Below, piece by piece: positions 47,401 to 58,553 of a DNA stretch of 64,000 nt. The translations under genes were made by a program, and so were the position numbers. The notes under the pieces were generated by a model. It did not search any database. It had not been told where the DNA came from and was given only the letters and a program-made list of their open reading frames with translations. Position 1 is the first letter of the stretch; each line of letters begins with the position of its first letter. This DNA comes from Helochares maculicollis (taxonomy: Eukaryota > Arthropoda > Insecta > Coleoptera > Hydrophilidae), in contig JAWQRO010000017.1 of the NCBI GenBank assembly GCA_033557835.1, positions 1-64,000 on the forward strand, written 5' to 3'.

Positions 47401-50400
47401 GTCAATGCATAATCGAAATTCTGTCGGTTATTTGATGATTTACTCTCTGAAAATGGGCAAGAGATAAATAGGCGAGAGAAAAAAATCAGGTTCCATATGG
47501 CGCGTTTTTACACTTTACGGCCACAAGGCTTCAAATTTCGCAATTCCAAACTGTTTACGTTCTTTTTGACGTCTAACCGGTTCATTGTGTGGTCCAAAAT
47601 ATTTTTGGATGCACTTGCACTAAAGTTCGTTGACAACAGTAGCGTAGCGAAATTAAAGAAGAGGAAAAGCGAATTCGCTATAATTACCAAGTAATAGATC
47701 AGTTTCAGAACCTTATGTTTTGATGTTTATGGCGCCGGTGGGTCTAAAAATATGCTCATTTTAGTCCTCCTGTCTCTATATTTTATGGTTTTTAAACGTA
47801 AATCATTTTCTGGCTACTGAAGTTATCATACTGGAAAGCAGGGCACTTCTATCTCCGAGCAACTGATTACTTCAAACGCAAACTCTTCCACATTAACGCC
47901 ACTGAAAGCGTTTTATTATTTTTTCTTCTTAAATGAAAACATTATTAATAGGTATTTTAAAACACATGTCTGGTTATTTTTGTGTCTTCTCTTATATAAC
48001 AAGCGTTGTGCCCGTGTGATTTGCAAATTGGCTAAGCGTTTGACTGCGGCAATTAGTTATAGAACGTCATATTCCCTAAAAAAACTGTTTCGCTTTTCTA
48101 GGGGAATGCCGTTCAATGTTTCCTCTTTGAAATCCTTGGTTCCTCTGCACTTTCCTAACCAAGTGCAGTAGGTGCGTTTTGAAATTCGCGCAAGTCCCCG
48201 ACAAGGTTTCGCGCTCATCAACTGTTTTTACTCTTAATTCGAGCACTTCTCGCGGAGATATCGCGTCGCTTGCATCGCTCAATCGAAAACAATACCGCGA
48301 AATTCAAATTTTCTGACATTTCGGCACAAGCCGGAAGCATCTACTGCTTTATCAAAGATCTGCGGCACAATCATTTCAGAGTGAACTTTAAAGTTAGCCC
48401 AGCATTTATCTGTTTCCTTTGGCTAGTGATAATAGTTGATTTCTTTTGCCATAAATGTATATAGCTAAACTTCAACGAGCGTAGGCTACTTTCTTTTATG
48501 CTAAACAAAGTGAGACCAGGTTGAAGTGCTTTTGTTTAAATATTCAAGTACATTTTTAATAAAATTTGTGCTAATTTATCCGTGTGTAATACATGTGGCT
48601 TAATAACCAACAAGAGAGTTCGTTTAAAATTCGCGCTTGTTTGTTTTCTCGCAATAATTAATTCTATTGTTTTAATTGTCAGTCACAGTAAATTAAAGCT
48701 ATTTGCTAGTATACATCAGGAAGTGCCCTTGATCTTATGAATACCTGGAGTTATTTTTAATTGCAGTTTGGTTCCCAGTTTTGACAGGTATAAAGGAACA
48801 GCCGGTTGTTGTGTTTATATTTCAAATCTTTTTAGTCTTTGAAAATGTAAGTTTTTGGTTAGTTTGTAATATTTTAACTCGTTTTGATTGGAACATTTAT
48901 GAATATAACCAAATATTGCTTTGCATTAGAGACTTGTTCTAAATTACTTTTAATAACAAGCAAAAGTCGTTTCGCAGATTACTTTTAGATTAAGAATATC
49001 TTTAAATATAATATATAAAATTAAATGTGGCTGGAGTAAATATAAAACATATGCTGGTGGGCTTTAATTTTTTTACAATATTAGTGTTAGCGGTCGATAT
49101 TTTAAATATTATGATTTATTTATAGGCGGCAAATGATTACAAAATATTTTATTGATTTTGACGGGCTCAGATGATTTACATAGTCAAAAAGTATTTTCCA
49201 CCTTCCTTGTGTTTTTAAAATAAACATCAACTTTATTACCTCGTTATTTGAATAAATATAGTGCAGGGGTATCTGCTGAATACTCTGCTTACTTTACTTT
49301 TCACACTACTGTTTTCGTTTAAGTGGCTAACTTGACTCAAAAATATTAAAAGTGCGTCAGTGATTAAAAATGTTGAATGATATGAAACAGCAGTCGCAGG
49401 ATTGCCCTTGGATTGGCCATAATTTGGCTTGTGTAAAAATCCTTCAGTTGTATTGCAAAGTATTTGATTTGCCCGATCAACAAATTGCTAGGTAAGTCTT
49501 GTATATTATCTATTTAATATGCAATTGTAACTAAGTCCCTTAACATTTGAAATGAAATTGGCTTAATAGGTGTCAATTTAAATTGTGCTCTGAATAGTAG
49601 AAGTATGAATAACATATTTTCAACTTATTATAAATTTATGCCATAAACAAATGGTATAATCCGGAGTGTGTCATTGTTTACTAATCAAAACATTCGCTTG
49701 ATAATTAAATCTAGTTATGTTTACTATTTTTCTGTTTACTTATTTCTTTAACCTAATAATATCATAATTGGAATTATTTAGGAATATTGTATAGAACTAG
49801 TTTTATTATTGCCCATTTTGAAGAGAGACTTATCGTATTTTCTATAATTGCAGTTATTTTCGTATGATTTTTCAACCGTTGACAACAGGTTAGATTCGTA
49901 GAATGTTGAGAAATCTTGCAGCTATCATGCAAGCAAATGCTTTTAATCAACGTTTTAATTTCAAAATGTTTTTTAAATCGGTACAGTAACTAGGATTTTA
50001 TGAATAGTACAATCTAACTAGCAGCGAAATTCTTCTTGTACCAAAATGCTTTTGCATGAATTTAAACCAAAGAAACAAATAAATCGGGTTTAATTAAAAT
50101 CCAAACGCTGAAAGGTTAACAGGCGAACGCACAAGCAGCATGGGCATAATTTACATTGATTTAGAGCGGTGTACACAAATTTGCGCTGCACTAAAATGGG
50201 GGACTCTTGTACGTAAACACAAACATCAAGAAGTTTTGTTTGAACAACCAAAGTTCATATCAACGGACGTGACTAAAATTTGGCGTCAAATCTTAAGTGT
50301 TCTCTGTGTAGTATGTGCATAGGACATGTGGGCGGTCGTTGTGAACCATTTAGTTCTTCGAAAATTACGGCTCGAGACACCATAAAACCAGTGACGAACG

Positions 50401-53400
50401 GGTCTTATTAATAACTGTAAACAAAAGACGCTAATATTAACGTATACATAGGTAATATGAGACCCTGCTGTATATTGCCAATCTTCAGGCTTCACTATGT
50501 AACACTAAAAATATTGAGCAACTATGAATTTTTCGAAATGCTTTCTGACCGACTAGACTTTTGCTATTTAATTTTGGTTTTATAAATGTAATCATTTCCT
50601 TTTACGCTTGCTTTTATTTATCAATTTTGTATACGGATACTCTCTATGGGTCTATTTCGAATGTACTACCTATAGCAAAAGTAAAAGAAATTGTACTCAA
50701 CGCGCTACTGAGGCTACGGTAATGAAATGAATTTGTTTTCTATATCCTATATACACGTTTGTTTGTGGAAATAAAACTTTCTAAAATGGCTTACATTCAG
50801 TAACTAAGGAGAAGAATATTATTTAGTTGCCTCTAAATTTGTCAGGTATAAAATAAAAATCAGATCTGCGCTGCTTGTTTTGCCCATCTGTATTCTTTAA
50901 ACATTGTTTAATTTTCCTTCCGCATTGCCCGAATGCAGTAGATTGTTCTTTTTATTAAAGATATCTACATGGGCTGAACAATCTTTGGCCTGACCGAAAG
51001 ATCGAGCCACAAACAAAGTCTTGTCTTAGAGATCTAACCTTAACTAGAATACTGTCAAAGCCTCATGAGATTTCATCTAATCGTTCTTAAGTTATTACTC
51101 AAAGTGTTAAAAGTTGTGCAAACCGCCCGAAAACAACACAGTCGGCCGGCATTGTTTTAGCCAGTATTTTTTGGGATTTACATGAAAGTATTTTCATTGA
51201 TGTCGAGATCAAAGCCAAGCGCTCTCATTTGGTGATGAAAAATTGTTTTTGACACGAAGACAACGCACCAGCTCATTCAGCTTGATAAATTGTCTGTATT
51301 GTGCTGTTAGCTAGTCCCGTATTCCGTATTCTTCCACCGTATTCACCAGATTTGGCCCTCAGCAAATACCAAACTCAAAAAGTGGCTTTCAGGAAACAGA
51401 TTTCACCCAAAGGAGGAAATCAAGATGATAACAAACGCCTATTTTGAAGACCTCTAAGCTTCACAATATCTAACCGGTATCGAAATTTTGGAGGAACGTT
51501 ACAACAAACTCGTTATTCTAGATGGACATTATCTCGAAGAATAAAGCCATATTTTTATTACAAAAAAACGTTGTTTCATTACTGGGGCAAAGATTTTCCA
51601 GTCTATGAACAGACTTTGCCATTTTGATATTATGTCAAATTCTCTACAATCAAAATAAGTTTTTTTGGTGAGATCAGAACAGTTACAACTCTATAGTTGA
51701 GTATTTTTATATATAAACAATTGGACACTAAAAAATAAAAGTATCACTTCAACTTAAAAACACAAAACTCTTACCTCTCACAATTGCTAGCTGCAATATT
51801 TTAATTTAATTATAATAAAAAATGTTTATCTACTCGATTTTAGTGACACTACAAAACCATTTTTTACACTCTAAACTGCTTAAGTAATTAATAGTACTGA
51901 AAATTGTTGCAAAATAAAAAACATTAATAGTATCGCTTAAGAAGTATTCTCAGTACTACACCAGAATTTGCTTTTTTTTAGTTTCGCTCTCCATTGGACA
52001 TAAATGTTACAGAAAAAATATTCCACATTTACACTTTTTCATTCCCTTCAACTATACGCGGTATATTGAAGGGGAGAAATTGTGATCATTATTGTCGAAG
52101 CTTCACAATTTGAAGGCCTCTGAATCTATTTTAATCGTGATGAGGTTTCAGTGTTTGAACATAAAGGATAATCGATAATGTTAGACTATTAAATTTGCCG
52201 TAAGGCTATTGTAGAAATATAATAGATGCTCAAGTTTGTTTAGTTGACTACTCGTTCAAACCTGGCTATCGAGTTGTAATGTTGTTCACATCCTAAATAC
52301 CGTCAGAAATTAGCAGATCTAAAATTTCGACCCGATTTGAGCATTGAAACTTAAATACTTAGTTTTACATTTTGGAAACTATAAATGAACCCATAAATAC
52401 AGTGCATATGCGCTGAAAATTGTAAAACCGGTCAGCGCAGCTGAAAGAGAGAGCACACTTTCATAAAATAACTGCATGGCCGAAAACGCTTTTGCTTCGC
52501 TTACTGCATATTCGCTTGCCAGTAAGGATGTATCAAAAAATGAGCGCGATAAAACTCAGTTTTTGTTGCGTTTTCAAACAGCCTAAGAAAGCATCGAAAG
52601 CTGCTTCACATTTGTGATTGATTTGATAAAAAATCCATTGTTTTGAACAATTCTCAAATACTCAGACAATTTGAAGTGATATTTGATACTCTAAATGCTA
52701 TATAAACGAGGTAAATCAAACTCAAATCGGCAATTAAGTCTTTTACATAATTTTAATTATAAGCTCATAAAGGTTTAGTGCCCATTTTTTCAATGCTTGG
52801 AAAATTTATAAATTAAACTTAACATAGAGTAATCCGAAGATCTATAGATAGGTAATAGTATTGTTTTACATGTAATAAGTCTCCTCTTGAGAAATTTTGG
52901 TTTAGTTCGCTGTTGCTTTGTCTATTCTCAATTATCAACAAAATGGAAGCACGCCTAGCTAATGTTTATGATATGATGATACAAAATACAAAAAAATGTT
53001 TAATGATCATTTTGTGCTCAGACTTGAAAATATAATTAAAAATGACAATCGTGTTTATTTAAGTATGATAATATAACATATATTCCAGATAAACTGTGCG
53101 TTAAGGAATAAATAAGCTTCAAAGTAATATTGATAAATGAAATAAAAACTTTTAGATTTTAATTTTGTTAAACTTTTTTATTCAATGTACGAACGAAGTG
53201 AGCGCATTTGTAGTAAACGACTTCTTTTAGCGACAAATCTGATACCTCAAGTTCTCAATAGCGACAGAAATACATTGTTGTGCAGAAAATTAGTGTCTTA
53301 GGGGTTCTACTGTAATGAAAGTGTTGTAAATAATATGCTCATTTTTAGAAAATATGGTCTCTCTCTCTCATTGAAAGAAATACCTAATATTGTCTAGACT

Positions 53401-56400
53401 ACCTGGCAACAAATCTCATTGATAGAGTTCTGAGTTTATCATAGATGCAAAATTTTGAGCAGCACATTGTAACATGAATAATTTCATGGAATATATTAGT
53501 ATCCCATGCAAACTACCACTAGAAATATAATAATCAGAACTATTTTAAAACCGATTTATTATTGTAATTGTTCTGAGTTTTGATTTTTTTGGCTTTGAAG
53601 TCATGTTAATAGAAATTTAGCTCTTTAATCCTTGCAAACACACCTGTTACACATTAAGCAGCAGTTTCTTGTTCTTTTATCAGTTTTTTATATAACTAAT
53701 ACCCCAACGACCATTTCCAGTTCTTTTCTTTTAGGAACTGGAGCACCACTTTCTTGACTTAGATCCAATGACATTAATACCGAGTATAAACTTACAGTTT
53801 GATTTTGCTTCAAAATTGTTCATGTCTAAAACAAGATTAGGCCGGAAATTTCATATATTTTTTTGCATTATTTGTACTAAGCGATGATTTAAGCCACCAT
53901 GTTTCCCAACAGCCCTGCGAGAGTTTCACAAGGCATATGAAAGCAATTTAGTAACAACAGTTTGTAGAAATATTCCAATGTTATTATTATTGGCTATCAA
54001 ATTTTAATGTAGTTATTTTTACTACTGTATGATCTCAACATAGGCTTATTAAAATGACATTGCACATGCAGAAATTCAGGAGCTTTGGCATACATTTATA
54101 TTTCTCGTGTGGACTGGTGGGTTAACGGGACCCAATGCAAGCAAATGGTTCGTCAAAAACATAGTTCAGAACTTAGATACTCATACTGTAGTTTAATTCC
54201 TATGAATTTCAAATAATACGTGCAATGGGAAAATTGGAAGTTTATTTACCCACTCCCGGAGAGGTACACTAAAAAGGCATTGAAAAGCATACAAATAATG
54301 AAAACATAAAATTTAAGTTATTTTTATTACATAAACATATAAATTCGATGGTTCTTTCCTGCTACACTTGTGTATAAACGAGAATGCTCACTGGAGATAT
54401 TAGTTTCACGGATGAAGTGAATTGATTGTTTAGTAACTGATTTAATTCCGAAATGAAGCCATACTGCTAACTCTTTTAAGCTATGCCAACACCGTTTAGC
54501 GATTTTGTGGCAACAAGAGTTAAACGACATTTACCTTTTTATTATATACGAACTGCTGAAAGTGAATGTTGCTTTTTCTTTTCATTTAAATTTTCCAGAC
54601 ACCGCACAACAACTTTGCTGAATATTGATCTCAAATAATGGAAGTTCATCTACAATTATTAGAAACTGTAAAGAGTTATAAAGAGCGTAGCTTATTAGGA
54701 ACGGCTAAGACAGTTATTTACGCAAATGCATGTGTGCAGGCAATTTTTATTTTTCCCACGGCTAACATTTCGAATCTGTTTCTTGCTAAACGTTTTATGT
54801 CCTGCAACTAACAAACTATTATCAGAGTAAACATTCTTTTGGCAACTCAGAAACATTTACACAGAGTATATACATAAGTATATACAGATACTCCACGTGT
54901 GAAAACATCAATGATCAAATTTTATTATTGTGTTTTTTGCCTGAAAAAATGCATTTAATGACTGTGTAATTAATAAAATTTGTTTGACGTCAACAAAGAT
55001 GATTTGATGCAATACATTTTTCAGTAACTGGCATATTTTTATGAAAGAACAAAAATAGCAGTAAGCATTTAAATTTACTTTTTAGTTAGTCAGGGTTCGT
55101 TAACGAAGTTGTAGATACACTATTTTATTCTATTTTAAAAACCCACGCCAAGAAGATTAATATTCGCAATAAAAACCAGCAAATAAAACGCAACAAATTG
55201 GTTGTAATTTGTTCGAATACCTTTCTAAATCAGAACATTAATTTGTGTTTACAGTGCTGTATGACTATAATAAACCTCGTAATAGTTAGTTTAGTGTCTT
55301 GACAGTAGTGTAAATTAATGTTTTACAGAATAGTAACTTTAATGATATGCAACCAAAGAAAGTGATGGATGTGCAATAAAATTGTTCTTCTGGACTTATG
55401 TAAGCAACGATTCGAAATCGATCAAGAAACTCTCCCCTTTCACATGTACGTTTACACGTAATGATTCTATGATTGTATCGAGAGATAAGAAATGCACAAA
55501 CTCCAAATCGATTCTTATCAATGTAGTTTTTTAAAGGTACTTTGTTACTTTGTCATAGATAACATCGCAAAAGGGCGGAAAAACGGCAAAGCCCTACATT
55601 TTAGGCTCATTAACAATAATATCCAAAAATGCAGAGACAATCACATTTGATTTCATTAAAATGTTCTAAGATTTACAAATAAAAAAACTTTCCAGCTTTA
55701 TCATGTCTCGCTAAACTATAAAAAAACATTATTCTTTACTTTTTGTAACTCACAAAAGAACTTATTTCAATGTGTTAGAAATTACTACTGTTAGTCTACC
55801 CATTATATTTGTCTTCTTGTTACTCTACTTTTTCTCTAGCTATACCCTCAACAAGACTAAACATATCCTGCAAACAAACGGACAGTCACAGATAAACGAC
55901 TACCATTCTTTGTGTCCAAAAGGCAGACGAAGTAAACAATACCATCTTGACAAACATTTACAAATTTTCCTGTGAGTTTTAAAAACCCTATTTATCAAAT
56001 CCAGACACAAAAACGGAATAAATTCCTTTGTATTAGCGTTAAATTTTTAAATGGGTCTCCTCATAAACGAATGAATATCAATGTCAAAGTCTGTGGTAAA
56101 TTTTAAACGAAATGTATGCTGCGAGAAATAGGGAAATATGTTGGTCACGTTCCATTTACTCAAAGAATTCAAACCGCGCTTCCATCCACAACTGCAGCGA
56201 CCTGAAAGTTTACTTAGAGGAAAATGGAAAATTAAATTTTTCCGCGTACGTTTCACCACTTTTCTCAAACAGGCAAACAAATAGTGGAAAAGAAGGAAAT
56301 TGATTCGAATGGTATTGCAGTTTCAAAACTCCATATCCTTAGATTGGTACATGTACGTTACTTTGGTTGCCTGCGCTGCAGGATATTCTTAGCTTTACCA

Positions 56401-58553
56401 CTAAGAGAGACGTTTATATCTGCGTTGCCATGGCAACCGAATCCATTATGATAAAAAGTGGCCCCAATTAGATTTAATAAGGGCTTATATCGGAATTTAT
56501 GAGGCTAAGTGATTTATTTGTTATTTTATATTTTTCTGTTTAATATATTTTTTTGGCTTCCTCGTTTTCCAATTTACATTTCCATTTAAAATACTGAGAA
56601 GTTCATGTTCTTTGGCATTTTTAAAATGAACATTTTTTCTTTAAATGTTCCTCTTAAGCTGTAAAAGGTCTTTACAAATACATTTTTGCGTATAAATGTA
56701 TTTAGCTTAGAATCCACAATGTTTGTCAATTTTTATTAAATTTCATTACTCATATTTTACGATCTTCTAATTCACGGGCCTTGAAGAGGTGGATTTTGTA
56801 GATATACCAATATTTTTGAAAATCTGTCTGCAACAAGTCACAGTTTTATGAAAACAGCTGTTACTTTTGTTGGAGTTCTTTGTTTGTCTTGCCCAATTTG
56901 AGGAGACTCATATGGTGTATTTTTACGTACACATTTATTGGCTATGTCAACAATACGATATATCTGGTAGTTTATCCGGAAATTAGGATTATATTGTAAT
57001 TAAAGTCGGAAGCAGTTGCCTCTTGGAGGCTGCACTCACTTATGAAAATTTAATTAAGAGAGACTAAATGCATGTAAAATTCTCAAAAATCATTGAAGAG
57101 TACAAGACATAGCTTTAAAAATATAGTGTAAATGGCGGACGACGTCCTTCTGCTCTTCTGACGTTTTAATAATATTGTAAAAAAACCTAGTTTGATGATT
57201 TACAGTCTTATTTAATAATAGTGTGAAAAATGAATTTAAAAACAAATTAGTCATACAAGTGAAGCTACGAAAAAACAATAGGTTAAAGAATAAAAATTGA
57301 TCCTCTTAGAAATGTCCCTTCATAGATATAACGTTGTTCTTTGAAAATAAAAAAATATGCTTTTATTGGCTTTGAAAACCATTTGTAGTAATTTTTCCAA
57401 ACACTTCGGACTACAAAGATTTTAGATATGTTGATTGCCCTTATAATATACATCTACTGTAAATGCCATGGGAGGATCAAAAAGTAATATAATTGTAAAG
57501 TCACAATTGTGTCCAAAATGTTCCTAGATAACGACGCGGGAATACAGTGATAAGTATCTCGAATCCTGAAAAAGTTCGCAGAATGGTCGATGGGTCACGA
57601 GAGAGTAATGTTCATGTGAATCACTTGACACCATCCAGTGTTCTAGACAAAATTTGATTACGGTCAAACGGTAGAAATTCCGTACAACAGAGGCCCGAGT
57701 CGTCATTTCGAAAGAGATCAAGTTCTAAAATTTGATATAGTGAAGACACGCTCAAGCAAATCTATAACTCACGCAAAAGAATCCGCGGGCAATTATTAAT
57801 TATTGGACAATTTGATAAATGATAGTGCAAAACAATTTTACCAACACGTTTCTTTGAAGTATTAATCTATGATTACTTTTTTGTTGCAGAAAAAACTGTA
57901 CGAACTGCAAATGCGCCAGAGATCTGCACGACGTTCAGCCCGAGCATGGTGCAAGAGCAAGGCTTGGGTATAAAGCAATCACAGACATCTTAGACCCTAT
58001 AGCTTTAAATTATTCTTTCATACCTGCCGGTCTGAAAAACTCTCGGCAGGTGGAACTTTTCTACTCTACTCTTCCAGCAAACGATGTGCCTCGATTAAAG
58101 TCAAAAGGTGATCAAATTAGGACGCAAAGGCTAATCCATCAACTCCCAAGGCAAGATTTAGCTCTATCGGCTTGTAAATTTATTGAAGATGAAAAAGGAT
58201 TTGAGGTAAGAGTAGTTTTCGAAAAATTGCAAGCTTTGAAGAACATTCTTCTGAACTGAATCTTGCTGTTTTAGGATTTCATCACTGCTAGAAATGAAGT
58301 TGCCTTGGATATTGGTGTCGCTAAGATGCCTCAGCCTAATAGTAATTGTGCCAGATGCAATAAGACCCTCCAACCCCAAATTCCAGCAGTCTATACCTCC
58401 AGGCTGAACAAATTATTTCACCCAGCTTGCTACAGATGTGCCACTTGTAAAGACCTTTTGGTAGATTTGGCTTATTGCGTCCATGAAAACGAAATTTACT
58501 GCGAACGGCATTACTCGGAGCAAATGAAACCTAGGTGTGCTTCTTGTGATGAG
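38235..58553 (+). CDS. Lmpt: Limpet/Testin PET-LIM protein, partial at 3' end
   Basis: Exons 38235-38435, 39083-39165, 57890-58205 and 58275-58553 join in phase (0, 2, 0) into 293 codons. Residues 80-103 form the Cys-rich module CLACDKC ... RPHPWRKNCTNCKC, matching human testin CLKCKEKC ... LHFWRKICRNCKC. A PET domain follows (about 120-215; FIPAGL, LPANDVPRL, IHQLPRQD). LIM1 is complete: C225, C228, H249, C252, C255, C258, C276, H279. LIM2 starts at C288-x2-C291. Prickle lacks the Cys-rich module, so this is the testin/Limpet branch. These proteins are cytoplasmic adaptors at actin structures and muscle. LIM2/LIM3 exons after 58553 were not found in the window. An alternative first exon lies at 49370. 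Confidence 0.85.
39083..39165 (+). CDS. Lmpt: Limpet exon: Cys-rich module
   Basis: 83 bp between an acceptor (ttttcag) and gtaagt. It reads GPQIQEIDLDVKCLACDKCE, then SYRPHPW and two bases AG, which with A57890 make the Arg of W-R-K-N-C. Too short to appear as a conventional ORF. Confidence 0.85.
41048..41192 (+). repeat. CT-rich minisatellite
   Basis: Four irregular units of about 30-45 bp, each with a caaaacccaatggcgct-like core (variants aaaactaatggcgct, aaaaccaatggct, aaaacccaatagcgct) and a (tc)n tract. The Ser/Leu-rich ORFs across it are artefacts of the tract. Confidence 0.85.
41769..42290. repeat. Block of diverged ~130 bp units with a palindromic end
   Basis: Similar segments begin near 41769 (cacttctggttttt), 41896 (catttctggtgctccg) and 42031 (gtacttccggtggccc), each followed at similar spacing by aaaatt, aagtttttacgataat-like and caaatttcatt-like blocks. 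The block ends with the palindrome tatacttcgtatagtata near 42261 and gggaatgtaaaaa. It looks like the end of a dispersed element. The minus-strand ORF at 41884-42105 lies within it and is probably not a gene. Confidence 0.5.
42840..43270 (-). pseudogene. Mariner transposase fossil (minus strand)
   Basis: Reading the minus strand, ITGDENEI (near 43226-43249; mariner VTGDEKWI) is followed downstream by LHDNGSLHAALETSLKLVE and then PPYFPDLILFNYHL (mariner PPYSPDLAPSDYHLF) at about 42862-42970. The last catalytic Asp is replaced (F-N-Y), and stops and frameshifts occur. It lies in the Limpet intron, antisense to the gene. Confidence 0.75.
48789..48846 (+). promoter_or_regulatory. Possible TATA promoter and leader exon in the Limpet intron
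   Basis: TATAAA at 48789-48794 is followed about 50 nt later by a consensus donor (gtaagt after gaaaat, near 48847). A start about 30 nt after the TATA box would give a short non-coding leader. A plausible acceptor (ctgttttcgtttaag, ag at 49322-49323) lies before the alternative coding exon at 49370. Motif matches only. Confidence 0.3.
49370..49491 (+). CDS. Lmpt: Alternative first coding exon of Limpet
   Basis: ATG 49370 gives 40 codons and two bases (AG) before gtaagt at 49492. It reads MLNDMKQQSQDCPWIGHNLA, then CVKILQLYCKVFDLPDQQIA. The AG carry-over matches exon 57890, which needs two bases, and makes Arg, as the Cys-rich exon does (R-K-N-C). An in-frame TGA at 49361 fixes the upstream limit. 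The resulting isoform would lack the first CxxC of the Cys-rich module. TCAGT at 49357-49361 could be an initiator. Confidence 0.55.
51160..51544 (+). pseudogene. Mariner transposase fossil
   Basis: HEDNAPAHSA (catalytic Asp at 51259) ends in a stop. In another frame PPYSPDLALSKYQTQKVAF lacks the third catalytic Asp (Lys instead). The C-terminus GIEILEERYNKLVILDGHYL runs to TAA at 51542-51544. The coding remnant may begin a little upstream (FWDLHESIFID near 51170). Confidence 0.8.
57890..58205 (+). CDS. Lmpt: Limpet exon: Cys-rich module and PET domain
   Basis: The acceptor ttgttgcag precedes a split Arg/Lys codon, then KNCTNCKCARDLHDVQPE, GYKAITDILDP and the PET core up to FIEDEKGFE before gtaaga. 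The correct frame (57891 onward) is not the one with the longest ORF, which starts at 58050. Confidence 0.88.
58275..58553 (+). CDS. Lmpt: Limpet exon: end of PET and LIM1
   Basis: 93 codons between ttttag and gtaagt. DFITARNEVALDIG closes the PET domain, then comes LIM1, ending YCERHYSEQMKPRCASCDE. Splicing after CDE is also where human testin continues with the body of LIM2. Confidence 0.92.

Larger units (their letters stand above)
39166..57889 (+). other. 18.7 kb Limpet intron
   Basis: A very long intron holding an alternative first exon (49370-49491), a possible promoter (48789), a CT minisatellite, a ~130 bp repeat block and two mariner fossils. The stretches 39240-40300, 44100-44420 and 47000-48480 look less AT-rich and could contain regulatory DNA; I see no specific site. 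Other ORFs here (39571-39822, 40424-40690, 47497-47694, 47980-48171, 50140-50322, 54327-54530, 56047-56303) have no recognisable domain. Confidence 0.8.
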
